A stretch of 64,000 nt of DNA from Halicephalobus mephisto (taxonomy: Eukaryota > Nematoda > Chromadorea > Rhabditida > Panagrolaimidae). Under the pieces are notes generated by a model. That model was not told the DNA's origin. It made no database searches and saw nothing but the letters and a program-made list of their open reading frames with translations. The DNA is taken from assembly GCA_009193035.1 (NCBI GenBank), contig SWDT01000022.1, positions 1 to 64,000 on the forward strand, read 5' to 3'. Shown in pieces: positions 45,056-56,164 of this stretch. The position numbers and the translations under genes were made by a program. Numbering within the stretch: position 1 is the first letter of the stretch; the number at the start of each line of letters is the position of its first letter.

Positions 45056-46679
45056 ATGCCGAGAAAACCAACAGGCGGGGCTTCGGACGCCGGCCCCTCG
45101 ACCTCAGCGACGGCCCACGTGACCGCCCCGAACACGATCACCCTACCTGCCAACAACATCGTTCCGTTCCAAGCAAATGGACAAAAATCAATCCAAGTAA
45201 GTTGTAATTTAAAAAACTCAAAAAATGATTGATTTTAGGTAATCCTGCCATCATCGTCAAACGCACTCGTTCGACAACCAGGCCAACAGAATCAGCAGCC
45301 TCGTTTCATTTTGATTCAGAAAACTCCAACAACGAGCACTGCCAACAATGAACAGCAACCTCAACAACAACCGTTATATGTTTTCAAAGGAAATCAACAG
45401 CAAAATCAACAACAACAGGTTTGGTTTTGAAATTTAACTTTTCCATGCATCCATTTATATTTCCTCACATATCAACTTTAATTCTTAAAGATTTCCACCA
45501 AACTTGAATTAAATTGCTTTCCATATATCAGATTTGAATTTTTCACTTTTTTGATATATGAATTTCAATTTTTTGAGATTTCTACAGAATAATTTTAACT
45601 TTTCTACTTCTTTGATATATGAATTTCAATTTTTTGAGATTTCTACAGAATAATTTTAACTTTTCTACTTCTTTGATATATGAATTTCAATTTTTCGAGA
45701 TTTCTACAGAAAAATTTTGAATTTTCCACTTTTTTGATATATGAATTTCAATTTTTGAGGGTTTTTGATATGTGGATTTTCAGCTTTTTGCTTTTCTCAC
45801 GTTTTTGATATGTGGATTTTTCAGATTGCGTTGATCCCTGTGAATGCGAGCACTGGACAGCCGATTATCCAACTGACGAATCCTGTGAATGGGCAACCTC
45901 AGATGAAACCGATCACGATAACGTCCAACACGGGGACTACGTTCTCTACTGGAGCTCCGATGAATCCTCAGCCTACTATGTTGAAAAGGGAACCTGGTCC
46001 TGGATCGTCGCAAGTCCAACAAGTACCCCCTGGGATGCCGCAATCAACACCACCTAGACCTACTCAACAGAAAATTAAATTTGGAAATTTGCATTTTCAA
46101 CAAGATCCAAATGATCCTCAGAAATGGATCATCACGAATGATTCTGATTCTCCGACAAATAACACAACTGCAAATGCTCCACCGACGAGAATGAAGGAAA
46201 GTTCGCCGACGATCGATCCGGCGGCTTTGAACGATCCGCTGCTGAGTGCCAGTCTGGATTACGACATAAACGGACAAAAACGGCACACGAAACGAGTGGC
46301 CTGCGCCTGTCCCAACTGCACGAACCAAGGACCGCGGACAGTCGGAGACAACAAACAGAGACTTCATATATGTCATATTTGCTCCAAAACATACGGTAAA
46401 ACGTCACATTTACGAGCTCATTTGAGAGGTCATGCGGGATCAAAGCCGTTTGTATGTGATTGGACTAATTGTACAAAACGATTCACGAGGTCAGACGAAC
46501 TTCAACGTCATCGAAGAACTCACACAGGCGAAAAACGATTCCAATGCAAAGAATGTGGAAAAAAATTCATGAGATCAGATCATCTTTCAAAACATTCTAG
46601 AACTCATCTGAATCCGAGAAACGGCAGCAATAACACGATGCACGGAAACGACATGGTCCACATCATCGGAATGGAGTAA
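45056..46679 (+). CDS. sptf-3: SP-family (Sp1-like) zinc-finger transcription factor
   Basis: Three exons, 45056-45196, 45239-45418 and 45825-46679, in frame, 391 residues. The N-terminus is Ser/Thr/Ala-rich, and exon 2 is Gln-rich (NQQQNQQQQ), like Sp activation domains. A buttonhead box CACPNC stands before three C2H2 fingers: [40 protein letters not shown] and [19 protein letters not shown]. The base-contact residues K-H-A, R-E-R and R-H-K are those of Sp proteins that read GC boxes. The finger 1-2 linker is AGSKPF rather than the usual TGERPF. Start is MPRKPTGG; an in-frame ATG 18 bases upstream (MKSSLE) or one at 44939 are alternatives. SPTF-3 is the likeliest C. elegans counterpart by length and chromosome, from memory. 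Confidence 0.85.
45419..45824. repeat. Intron 2 of the SP gene with a 58-62-bp tandem array
   Basis: About five units of TTTGATATATGAATTTCAAT, TTTTTGAGATTTCTACAGA and TTTTAACTTTTCTACTTC between 45480 and 45800. The last unit shortens towards the acceptor. Confidence 0.85.
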
Positions 46680-47689
46680 GCCCTCAGGCATCTTGAGGGA
46701 AATCACTTTTGCTTTTTATTTTTTTAAAGATATTTTTTAAATTGAAATTTTTTAATAAATTTCTGCTCAATTTTGTTTTATGAAAAAATCGAAAATGTTT
46801 TAAATTTTGTTTTTTATGGAATTTTGAAAATTATTTTTGACGAATTTTTAGTTTTGTAAGTTTCGGGAAGAGATTTAGATGTTTTTGGAATTGGGGATTA
46901 GTCTTGGGAATTTAGGATTCTGAAAATCAATTATTGATGGTGTTTTTGGAATCCGAATTTAGGGGTTTGATTACTGTATTATAGGTACTTTTGTTCAGTT
47001 TTAAATCCGGAATTGAACAATATTTGGGACACAAGTATTCAGGACAGATATCATGGGACACGAATCTTTGGGACTTAGATATCGGGGGATAGAAGTGTCT
47101 GAAACAGAAATATCATGAGACACAAATCTTTGGGATTTAGATATCAGGACAGAAATATCATGGGACAGAAATCTTTGTAATTTATATATCAGGACAGAAA
47201 TATCATGGGACAGAAATCTTTGGGATTTAGATATCGAGAAATAGAAGTGTCTGGGACAGAAATCTTTGAGATTTAGTAATCAGGGTAGAGATATCATGGG
47301 ACACAAGTATTTAGATAAATGTCATGGAAGACAAATATCCGGGACACAAGTATTTGGAATATAGATGTCATGGGACACAAGTACCTGAGATATAGATGTC
47401 ATAGGACACGAATGTCGTTTACCTAATTTTGGATATCTTTAAAGTTTAACAAAAAGTACTCGAAATGAGACACTCTAACTTGTAGATCATGAATCTAAAG
47501 CAAAAATCCAGGATTCTGAAGGTCCGATTCTAGATTCATGTCCGGAATTTATGGGTTTGATTCCTCTATTTTAAGCACTTTTTGTTCAGTTTTAACTCCA
47601 GAATTAAAGTGTAAATTTCTGCTCAATTTTAAATTCATTCACAAATAATGTTTATTTTTGAATCTCACCGCGAAAAAAATATAATACCG
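46680..47689. repeat. Downstream region of the SP gene with a GGGACAGAAATATCATGGGA array
   Basis: 46680-47020 is 3' UTR and AT-rich filler. 47020-47410 repeats about 45-bp units of ATATCAGGACAGAAATATCA, TGGGACACAAATCTTTGGGA. A second stretch, ATCCRGAATTTRRGGGTTTGATT with AGTTTTAA, occurs at 46960 and 47545, suggesting a longer duplication around the array. Confidence 0.8.
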
Positions 47690-47945
47690 TAACAACGCCA
47701 AAAAAGTAAATACAGTAATATATCCATGTTAAAGCCGAGTCATGGAGAGCTCTTCAGAGCTATGTGGTGGGGATACTGTGGTAGAGTAGTGAGGAATTGC
47801 GTTTCGGGCACGAAGCCGAGGACCCCTCTGTCCCGCCTTTGATCCGGCTCTCAAAGGGTCAAGAGAGGCCAGAGGAGGTCAAGTGGTTGCCGGACTTCCA
47901 AGGTTCCTCGGAAGGTTAGGTAACTTCGTCAAGGGTACTGTAAGG
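47690..47945. other. Unique GC-rich island downstream of snt-4
   Basis: Complex sequence with GAGAGCTCTTCAGAGCTATG, GGGCACGAAGCCGAGGACCC, CCGGCTCTCAAAGGGTCAAG and TGGTTGCCGGACTTCC. It contains short self-complementary parts (GAGAGCTCTTC, AGAGCCGG/CCGGCTCT) and no long ORF. It could be a non-coding RNA, a regulatory island or an old insertion. Confidence 0.35.
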
Positions 47946-48480
47946 GGTAGTTACTGTAGATGATTAAATACTGTAGAGGAATACTGTAAAACCAAAGTAC
48001 TCTAAGGGATTGGGTACTATAGGGTAGGGAGTACTGTAGAAGAAAGATACTGTAGTGGGTAGGTCGTTGACAAATGGGTACTGCGGGAATCGGATACTGT
48101 AGGTAGATGATATTCTGGGAGGTTAGATACTGTAGAAGTTAGATACGATACAAAAAGAATACTGTAGCTGGTAGACGAGCATATAGTGGATACTGTAGGA
48201 GTTATATACGGTAGTTAAGGGTTACTGTAGGAGTTAGGTACGGTGATTAAGGGTTACTGTAGGAGTTAGATACGGTAGTTAAGGGGTACTGTAGGAGTTA
48301 TATACGGTGATTAAGGGTTACTGTAGGAGTTAGATACGGTAGTTAAGGGGTACTATAGGGTGTTGATGAGGGTACTGTGGATGGTAGATGGTTATATGGA
48401 GAGTACTGTAAGGATTGCATACTGTAGAAAAAGGACTCCAAGGTTGGGTGGTAGGTGATGGATACTGTAGAGATGGAATA
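47945..48480. repeat. GGTTACTGTAGGAGTTAGATACGGTA minisatellite
   Basis: Units of about 36 bp (AAGGGGTACTGTAGGAGTTA, TATACGGTGATTAAGGGT) are most regular at 48170-48350 and fray on both sides. It ends against the stop of snt-4, so the 3' UTR of that gene must contain part of it. Confidence 0.85.
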
Positions 48481-48487
48481 ATAGGGC

Positions 48488-51400
48488 TTAATTGAATTTC
48501 ATAATTCTGTGCCATTCAGCGACTTGTTTGCCGGGTTGGGCTCGACAGGAAACCCACTGTTCGGCTCCGGTTTCGATGTGGACTTGTCCGATGAGTTCGT
48601 TACGTGTGACGCCATCTTTATTAAGAACAATAATTTCGAAACTTATTTTGTCGAGATCATGAGTCGTATGTCCTGCAGGAAGTTCGAACGAAAATGATTC
48701 ATTAAATGTTGGATCTGTTGTTTTTTTTTTAACATGAGTTTTGTGTCTTGCCATTCTTTGTCCGTTGTAAAGCATGTAAATTTTGGCGTAGGGATCCGCT
48801 AATCCGATGGTGGAATCTCGAGGAAGATCTTTGATTTTCAAAAGTGCAAAATTGATCGAATTCGATTGTCTGTTGTAGGCGAGGGAGACCAGGGCCTCTC
48901 CGCGGGTCTCGGAGACCTCGTCCCGGGCCCTGAGGGGAAGAGTAACTGCCCTTTTTTCGTTGTTGTTAATCAAGTCATCAGTGATTCCCAGAGGATATAC
49001 ACATTCCCCAAGGATAATATCCCTCGAAAATCTGTCAAATCCCAAAACAGCCAAATGCAAACAGTGGTCTTTGAGTTTGTTCGCAGCGATACCGTATACC
49101 GTAAAAATTTCGTCAAAATAAGGATTATTAGTTCCTTTCAAGACCCTGGTCTTCATTCTGTGCTGGTTCTCAGGCATGACTCTGACCTTGACATAGGGGT
49201 CCAGGAGACAACCCCCAGCGGGACTCGTCGCGACTTCGGGCAACGAGTCGCATTTGACTACCGTAATCTAAAAGCAGAAATTAAATTTAATGAAAAAATT
49301 CAAAAATACTGTAATCTAAAAAGTAAAAATTAAATTTAAAAAAAACTTCAAAAATACTGTAATCTAAAAAGTAAAAATTAAATTTAAAAAAACTTCAAAA
49401 ATACTGTAATTTAAAAATATAAATTAAATTTTTAAAAAGTTTTCGAAAATACTGTAATTTAAAAATTAAAATTAAATTTTAAAAAATTTTGAAAATATCA
49501 TAATCTAAAAAGTAAAAGTTAAATTTTTAAAAAACTTCGAAAATACTGTAATCTAAAAAGTAAAAATTAAATTTAAAAAAACTTCAAAAATACTGTAATT
49601 TAAAAATATAAATTAAATTTTTAAAAAATTTTTGAAAATACTGTAATCTAAAAATAGAAATTAAATTTTAAAAAAAGTTTCAAAAAAAACATTTTTTTCT
49701 TAATTTAAATTTCCCATAAAAAAATCCTACTGTTGTAAAAAAGTAAAAGTAATTGTTTTTTAGGAAGTTATCTCAAAACGAATTTTCAGAAAAGTCAGAA
49801 ATTTTAAATTTTAGAAAATTCTAAAAATTTTTGAAATTTTAAAAAATTTTAAAAAATTCGTATATTTTTATAAAATTATTTCAAAAAGAAATTTTTCAAA
49901 AATTTAAATATTTTTATAAATAAAAAAATATTTTTCATTAAATTGTTTCAAATCGAAATTTTGGAATTTTTTAAGTTTAAAATTTTTATTTTTGAATAAA
50001 TTAAAAATTTTTAGGATGTTTTAAATTTTATGAAATTTTTGAAGATTTTGGGATTTTGAAGATTTTGGAATTTTTAAATGAATTTTTGAAAAATTTGGGA
50101 TTTTTAAATGGATTTTCGAAGATTTTGGAAATTTGCAGAATTTTAAAAAGTTAATTTTTTTCGTTTTGAGACTTGCCTGGAGAGCGGCGGAACTGGGGTC
50201 GTACTGTAGGGATACTGTAATTGTTCCTCTGTCGGGCCCGAGTTCTGCGGGGCTGATTCTCGTTGGCTGGACCCCTTCGACGTTGGTGACGTTGATGGAG
50301 GAGTAGCTGGGGGTCAGGGGCACACATTGGGGACTGATGGTGCCATCACTGCCGACAGGGCTCTGGATCGGTGTGAGGGATTTTCTGAAGGCAGAAACTG
50401 GAGGAGCTCCTGCTTTGACCCCGTGGGCCTTGAGTCCCCCGAGGGGATGTTGGGCAATCAACGGCGAAGAAAATTCTCTGGACAATCTTCGACGTCTTCT
50501 GGAGACCAAAAACGCCACCAAAGCTACGAAAGCCACAAAAGCCCCTCCGGCAAAGAGTAACTGTGATTCTGAAATTAAATTTATAAATATTAAAAAAATA
50601 AAAAATAAAAAATTTAAAATTAAAAAAATATAAAATTTTTAAATTCCCGCGCAAAACCGACTATTTGCATTTTTTTCGTCTTCTTTCTTTTACCTAGATT
50701 TCGAAACTTTGTAATATTTTTGTAAAAGTGTAGTTTTTTGAGATTTTTGAATTCCCGCGCGAGGGCGAGTAGGAGTAGAAAAAAAGCAAATTTGGCATTT
50801 TCTATTAAGTGACTTGCTTTACTCCCACTCGCGCTTTTTTTCTTCTTCTTTTACCTAAATTCTCCAACTTTCTAGGGAGTTTCTCTCGATATAGTTTTTT
50901 AAAACTTTAATTTTTACAATTTTATTATTTCTGAAATATTCAAATTTCCGCGCGAGAAAAAAAGGTACAAAAACGGCAAATCTGGCAACTATTGCAATCG
51001 ACTCGCACCGTCGCTATTCTTCTTTTACCTAAATTCCCCAACTTTTTAGGAAATTTCTCTCTATGTAATTTCTTAAAGCTTTTTAATTTTCATAATTTTA
51101 TGATTTTGAAATATTCAAATTCCCGCGCAAGGGAAAGTAAAAGTGAAAAATGGCAAATCTGGCAATCCACCACTGAAATCCACTCGCTTTGTTTTCTTAT
51201 TTTTACCTAATTTTCGAAAATCCCCAAAAAATATAAAATTTATCTCGATTTCGTAAGATTTTTAAATTATAAAAAATAGTTTTTTCGTCATTATAAAAAT
51301 TAAGTCAACATCTGGAGATTACTGTAGCTATGGAAACAATAATTACTGTCTTATTTTTTTGGAATGTTTAATTTTGGTCTATAAAACGTGTCGAAATCTT

Positions 51401-53719
51401 TCCAGGAATTGACATGGACAATTTTTTCTTTTTCTGGACCGGAATAACTGGTCCATGACGCCCACGGCAATTCTCACTTTTTCACGAAAGACAATCTTAA
51501 AGGATCACTAGCCGAGCTTACGGTAGAGGAATGGATGGAACATTTTTCATGACGAGACCACCACTTTCGAATCTTTTTATTTTTTAAAAATTTTCAAAGA
51601 ACATAGGTCCCACGACGAATGTTTAACAAAAATCGGTAATTAAGCTTACGGTAGAAGGATGAATAATTTCTTTCGCTACAAGACCACTACTTAGAAATTG
51701 TTAAAAAGTAAATGACTTTCAAAAGAACATAGGTCCCACGACGAGTGTTTAATAAAATCAGTAATTAAGCTTACGGTAGAAGGATGAATAATTTTTCCGT
51801 TCTGAGATCATTACTTAGAAATTTTTAAATAACAAAAAATTAAAAAACCTCAAAAATCGTTGGTCCCACCACGAATGTTTAAAAAATCATCAATAAAGTT
51901 TATTTTCAAAAAAGAAATTAAAAGTTTTTCGTGGTGGAATCATTATTTGAAATTTATTTTTAGAAAATTAAAAAATTTACATAATTGATCACTACTGGTC
52001 CCAGCACGAATATTTTTGACAATTAAATAATTTTCGTGGTGAAATCATTGGAATTTGTTTTTAGAAAACAAAAGTCAAAAAATTACTAAATTAATAATTA
52101 CTGGTCCCAGCACGAATAATTATGATAAATAATTTTCGTGGTGGGACCATTCTAATTTATTTTCAGAAAATTAAAAAATTTACTTAATTAATAACTACTG
52201 GTCCCAGCACGAATGACGTCTGGGAATTAAATATTATTCACGTCAAGACCGTTTTAGAAAATGTAACTTCAAAAAAACAAAAAATAAAAAAGGTTTGGCT
52301 TCAAAGATGATGTTTAATTCATTTTTCGACCAGGAGCTCGGTTAATTCTTCCTGAGGATTATTCATGGCGGGATCAATGTCCTTTAGTGGCTTCTTCCAT
52401 GTTTATTCCCTAATGCGAAATTTTACGTAATGATTTTAATTCAAAAAAACTAAATTCATTTTTGAAACAGAAATTTGGTAAACGATTTTCGAACATCATT
52501 CGCTGCGGGACCAAGGCTACATTATTTCGAAATTTCTTTGATATTTATATTTAAAATTAAACATGGGTCCTGACACGAATGATTGATGAAATTATTGACG
52601 ATTTATATGTTCAACAATTTTTGAACATTATTCGCTGCGGGACCAAGACTACATTATTTCGAAATTTCTTTGATATTTATATTTAAAAAAAATTAAACAT
52701 GGGTCCTGACACGAATGATTAATAAAGTTACTATTTTTATTTAACAATTTTCGAACATTATTCGCTGCGGGACCAATTTTATTTTTCGAGAATTCTTTTC
52801 GATGTTTATGTTCCAAAAATATCAAGCGACGGTCCTGACGCGAATGCTTAATTAAATTATTACTTATTTTCGTGGTGATTTTTGGAAATTATTCGTGGAA
52901 AGACCGGTGTTTTTTTATTTTGGAAATCTTCAGATGTTTATGTTCTAAAAACACCAGGTAATAATTTTTACCGAAAATGCTGTTTATTTTTCAACTATTT
53001 TCATGGTCGATGGTCTTTAAGTTTCAGTAGTGACAAAACTGGCGTTTTTTATTCAAAAATTTTTTTAATGTTGATGTTCCAAAAATAGTACATACTGGTC
53101 CTGACACGACAATTAAATTACTAACCATTTCCATAAATATTGATTTTTAAATTTCATTCGTTTCGGGACCAATGGCACTTTTTAAAGTTTTTTAAAAGTT
53201 TTTATTCGAAAAATACCTAATTCCGGTCCCGCCACGAATGTTGTTTAATTTATTTATCCTTATTTTACATAATTATAAATCTTTAAATTTCATTCGTTTC
53301 GGGACCAATGATACTCTTTGAAGCTTTTTAAAAGTTTTTATTCGAAAAATACCTAATTCTGGTCCCGCCACGAATGTTGTTTAATTTATTTATCCTTATT
53401 TTACATAATTACAGATCATTGAATTTCATTCGTTTCGAGGCCAATGATACTCTTTGAAGCTTTTTAAAAGTTTTTATTCGAAAAATACCTAATTCTGGTC
53501 CCGCCACGAATGTTGTTTAATTTGCCTACTAGCCGTTTGCGTGGGTAATGGTGCTTTAAACTTGCAAAAAAACAATAAAATTCGAAACTTGGACACGAAA
53601 TACGGAAGTAATTAATTTCCAAAAACACTTTTCGTTATTTTTGGAAATTTTGAAGAATACTGTAATTGAGAAAACTCACCAAAACTGAGATTCTTGGATT
53701 CTGTAAAATTGATCGGCAT
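48488..53719 (-). CDS. snt-4: Synaptotagmin, SYT4/11-like, with a GC-AG intron
   Basis: Three exons, 53680-53719, 50177-50568 and 48488-49267, in frame, 403 residues. Synaptotagmins are vesicle Ca2+/phospholipid sensors in exocytosis. The short lumenal N-terminus (MPINFTESKNLSF) has one NFT glycosylation sequon; the membrane segment is at residues 17-35, followed by SRRRRRLSR. C2A begins GTITVSLQYDPSSAALQ and continues after the intron with ITVVKCDSLP; DPYVKVRVMPENQHRMKTRVLKGTNNPYFDEIFTVYGI and LGFDRFSRDIILGE follow. C2B has LADPYAKIYML, KTHVKKKTTDPTFNESFSFELP and a WHRI end. The SYT4/11 group is suggested by YGI and the FDRFSRDIILGE motif. The donor after ALQ is GCAAGT, not GT. An in-frame ATG at 53869 would add 50 residues but gives an unlikely lumenal domain. 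GATTTCAG lies 13 bases before the chosen ATG. Confidence 0.88.
49268..50176. repeat. GC-AG intron of snt-4 with a 47-bp ACTGTAATCTAAAAAGTAAA array
   Basis: 49270-49690 has about eight units of AAAAATACTGTAATCTAAAA, AGTAAAAATTAAATTTAAAAAAACTTC. 49740-50160 is diverged filler that includes TTATCTCAAAACGAATTTTC and GAAGATTTTGGAATTTTTAA repeats. Confidence 0.85.
50171..50176 (-). promoter_or_regulatory. Non-canonical GC splice donor of snt-4
   Basis: On the minus strand the exon ends CTCCAG and the intron starts GCAAGT. Only this junction joins the C2A strand SLQYDPSSAALQ to ITVVKCDSLP in phase 0. Strong flanks (CAG|GCAAGT) are usual for GC donors. Confidence 0.8.
50640..51250 (-). repeat. 170-190-bp dispersed repeat, locus 5 (3-4 units, minus orientation)
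   Basis: In snt-4 intron 1: GCAATCGACTCGCACCGTCG near 50995, GCGCGAGAAAAAAAGGTAC, AATTCCCGCGCAAG, and the variant unit ACTCCCACTCGCGCTTTTTT near 50822. The unit order (variant then canonical) mirrors locus 1. Confidence 0.9.
51251..53560. repeat. Hairpin-forming GGTCCCGCCACGAATG arrays in snt-4 intron 1
   Basis: Several sub-arrays. 51590-51900: ATAGGTCCCACGACGAATG, TAAGCTTACGGTAGAAGG. 51940-52260: ACTGGTCCCAGCACGAATA, TTTTCGTGGTGAAATCATT. 52480-52850: TTATTCGCTGCGGGACCAA, GGTCCTGACACGAATGATT. 53150-53530: three 121-bp near-identical units with TTTCATTCGTTTCGGGACCA and GGTCCCGCCACGAATGTTG. In each, the GGTCC arm is followed or preceded by its inverse, so single-stranded copies can fold into 12-16-bp stems. 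Confidence 0.85.
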
Positions 53720-54039
53720 ATTTCGAAATTTTCTGAAATCTTCCAAAAAATAAAGCCAGAAAGTTGAAAAACAGAAGTGGACTGCCTCAGGGACTCGAAT
53801 CAATGTTTGAATGCCAAACAAGTCGTCGAAGAGCGCACGCGCTCCGGCACACCCGTTACCGAAGCTCATGGAGGCCGTCCTTTGGCCGTTCGTCCCTCAG
53901 GCATTTATTCAAGACTCAAATAAAAGATTAAAAAAGGTCGCAAATGACAAACGAACCGCTGGCACTTTCGTAGAATTCCAATTGAACTTAATTATTGAAC
54001 ACAACTGAAATTCATTAAATACGTAAAAAAACAAAAATC

Positions 54040-54640
54040 AATATCAATTTTTTTTAAATTTTCCACTCGAGACCATTTAAAAGTTTTTTTTAGATATTAT
54101 CAAACGGAAAATGTTTAAATTAATTTTTTAAATTTTAATAAGTATTAATTTGCACACTACAAGTCAATATCAATTTTTTAAAATTTTCCACTCGAGACAA
54201 TTTAGAAATTTTTTAGATACTCTCAAACGGAAAATGTCTAAATTAATTTGAAAATTAATTTTTTTATTTTAATAAATATTAATTTGCACATTAAAAATCA
54301 ATATCAATTTTTTTTAATTTTCCACTCGAGACCATTTAGAAATTTTTTAGGTACTCTAGAACAGAAATTTTTTCCTTTTAGAAATAATCCGACAGTAATG
54401 CTTTTATTCAATGAATATTCTTTCATACATTAGTGGATAAACGTCAACTTCAGATTAAATTGAAAATGAAAAATTTTCCGTTCGGGACCGTTTAAAAATT
54501 TTTAAATAGTTTCAAGTGAAAAGTTTTTTTAAAAATTAATCTAAAAGTTGAAATTTTTATTTTAATAAATATTTATACATTAAAAAATCAATATTAAATT
54601 CTTTGAAAAATCTTCCGTTCGGGACCGTTTAAAAAATTAA
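54040..54640. repeat. About 130-bp tandem array with TTCCACTCGAGACCATTTA
   Basis: Four units of ATTTTCCACTCGAGACCATT, TAGATACTCTCAAACGGAAA, AATTAATTTGCACAYTA. Later units change to TTCCGTTCGGGACCGTTTAA, so the core approaches the GGGACC vocabulary of the neighbouring arrays. Confidence 0.8.
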
Positions 54641-55129
54641 AATTAAAATTTTTATTTTTTTTTAATTTTAATTTTAATTTTTTCTTAATTTTAATTTTTT
54701 AAATTACAATTTTTATTTTTTTTTAAATTACAATTTTTATTTTTTTTTAAATTTAAATTTTTATTTTTTCTTTAAATTTTTATTTTTTATTTTTTTTTCT
54801 AAAATTTCTATTAAAATTGTACTTTTTTTTCGCTTTCATATTTCTTAGAATATGAACAAATATTTAAAAAAATAAAATAACTCAATTTTGCGGAAAATTA
54901 AACTTCAAAAAAATGAATAAAAATTTTTTGAAGATTCTTGAAAAGAAAATTTTTTAATGCAATCTAAAATGACTTGTTTTGTGTAATTTTAGGATACTTC
55001 AGAAAATTAATCAATTTTGAAATTAAAAAAATTTCATCTATTGAGTCACACATTTTAGATTACTGTAAAAATTAAAATAAAAAAGTTACAAACTTGTCTC
55101 AACTGGAATGTTCAGGGTTTTTCTAGAAA

Positions 55130-55770
55130 CGTCTGAACAATAGGTAAAAAAGGAAAAAGTTCGAGTCAATTTCGGAGATGGGTTGCCAGATTTATCATTT
55201 TTACGCTTTCCTTGCCTTAAGAAGAACTTCAAAAATTCCAAAATCATAAAATTATAGAAATTAAAAAGGTTAAGAAATTACAAGGAGAGAAATTTCCTAA
55301 AAAGTTGGGGAATTTAGGTAAAGGAAGAAGAAAGAATAGCGACGGTGCGAGTCCATTGCAATAGCTGCCAGATTTGCCGTTTTTGTATCTTTTTTCTCAC
55401 ACGGGAATTTGAATATTCCAGAAATCATAAAATTAAAGTTAAAAAAAACTGTATCGAGAAAAACTTCCTAAAAAGTTGAAGAATTTAGGTAAAAGAAGAA
55501 AAAAAGCGCGAGTGGAAACAAAGCGAGTCAGTTTTGGTAGAATTGCCAGTTTTGCCATTTTTCTACTTTCACTCGCCCTTGCGCGGGAATTCAAAAATCT
55601 AAAAAACTACACTTACAAAAATTTAAAAATTTGAAGAAGTTACTTCGGGAACATCTAAAATCTGGAAACACCGAGAATTTAGGTAAAAGAAGAAGAAATA
55701 AATAACGACAGTGCGAGTTGATTTCGATTCAAATTGCCAGTTTTTCCATTTTCGTTCATTTTTGTGCGGG
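55130..55770 (+). repeat. 170-190-bp dispersed repeat, locus 6 (4 units, plus orientation)
   Basis: GCGACGGTGCGAGTCCATTG near 55338, GCGCGAGTGGAAACAAAGCG near 55506 and ACGACAGTGCGAGTTGATTT near 55704, each followed by TGCCAG and TTTGCCATTTTT or similar. Canonical then GCGCGAGTGG variant is again the order seen at locus 1. Confidence 0.9.
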
Positions 55771-56164
55771 AATTCAAAAATCCCAAAAATTTGCATATTT
55801 TCATAAAAATTAAAAAATTATTCCGATTGAAATTTTCTGGAAATTTTGAAAATAAAAAAAATACGAAATAATTTTGATTTAAATTGTTATTTTTTTATTT
55901 TTGTTAACTTTTGCATGAGAATTCGAAAATTTGCATATCAATTTTTAATTAAAATTGTCGAAAAGTTTGGTTGTTATTCGTCCAGGCAAGTTGCTTGTTT
56001 GTCTAGCTAATACTAAAGACAAAGAAACGCCTGAGGGAATCTTCTTTGAATGTGTGTCCGGAAAAGCTCCTTGAAGAAGAGCAGGCCCGTCAAATAAACG
56101 ACATGCCATTCCTCTTTCTTTTTCCCGATAAATGAATGGCCGATAACCAGATTGGATTTTAAAA

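Larger units (their letters stand above)
53720..56164. promoter_or_regulatory. Divergent intergenic region between snt-4 and unc-38
   Basis: 53760-54010 is unique (GAAGAGCGCACGCGCTCCGG, a GCGCACGCGC near-palindrome) and probably holds the snt-4 promoter. 54040-54640 is an array, then 54640-54850 T/A homopolymer tracts. 55130-55770 holds dispersed repeats. 55960-56160 is unique and GC-richer (TGTGTCCGGAAAAGCTCC) and is the likely unc-38 promoter. No gene called. Confidence 0.5.

Noticed and set aside
53720..53869. N-terminal extension of the synaptotagmin from an in-frame ATG at 53869
   Set aside because: It would give a 50-residue hydrophobic/aromatic lumenal domain unlike synaptotagmins, and an acceptor-like GATTTCAG lies between it and the chosen ATG.
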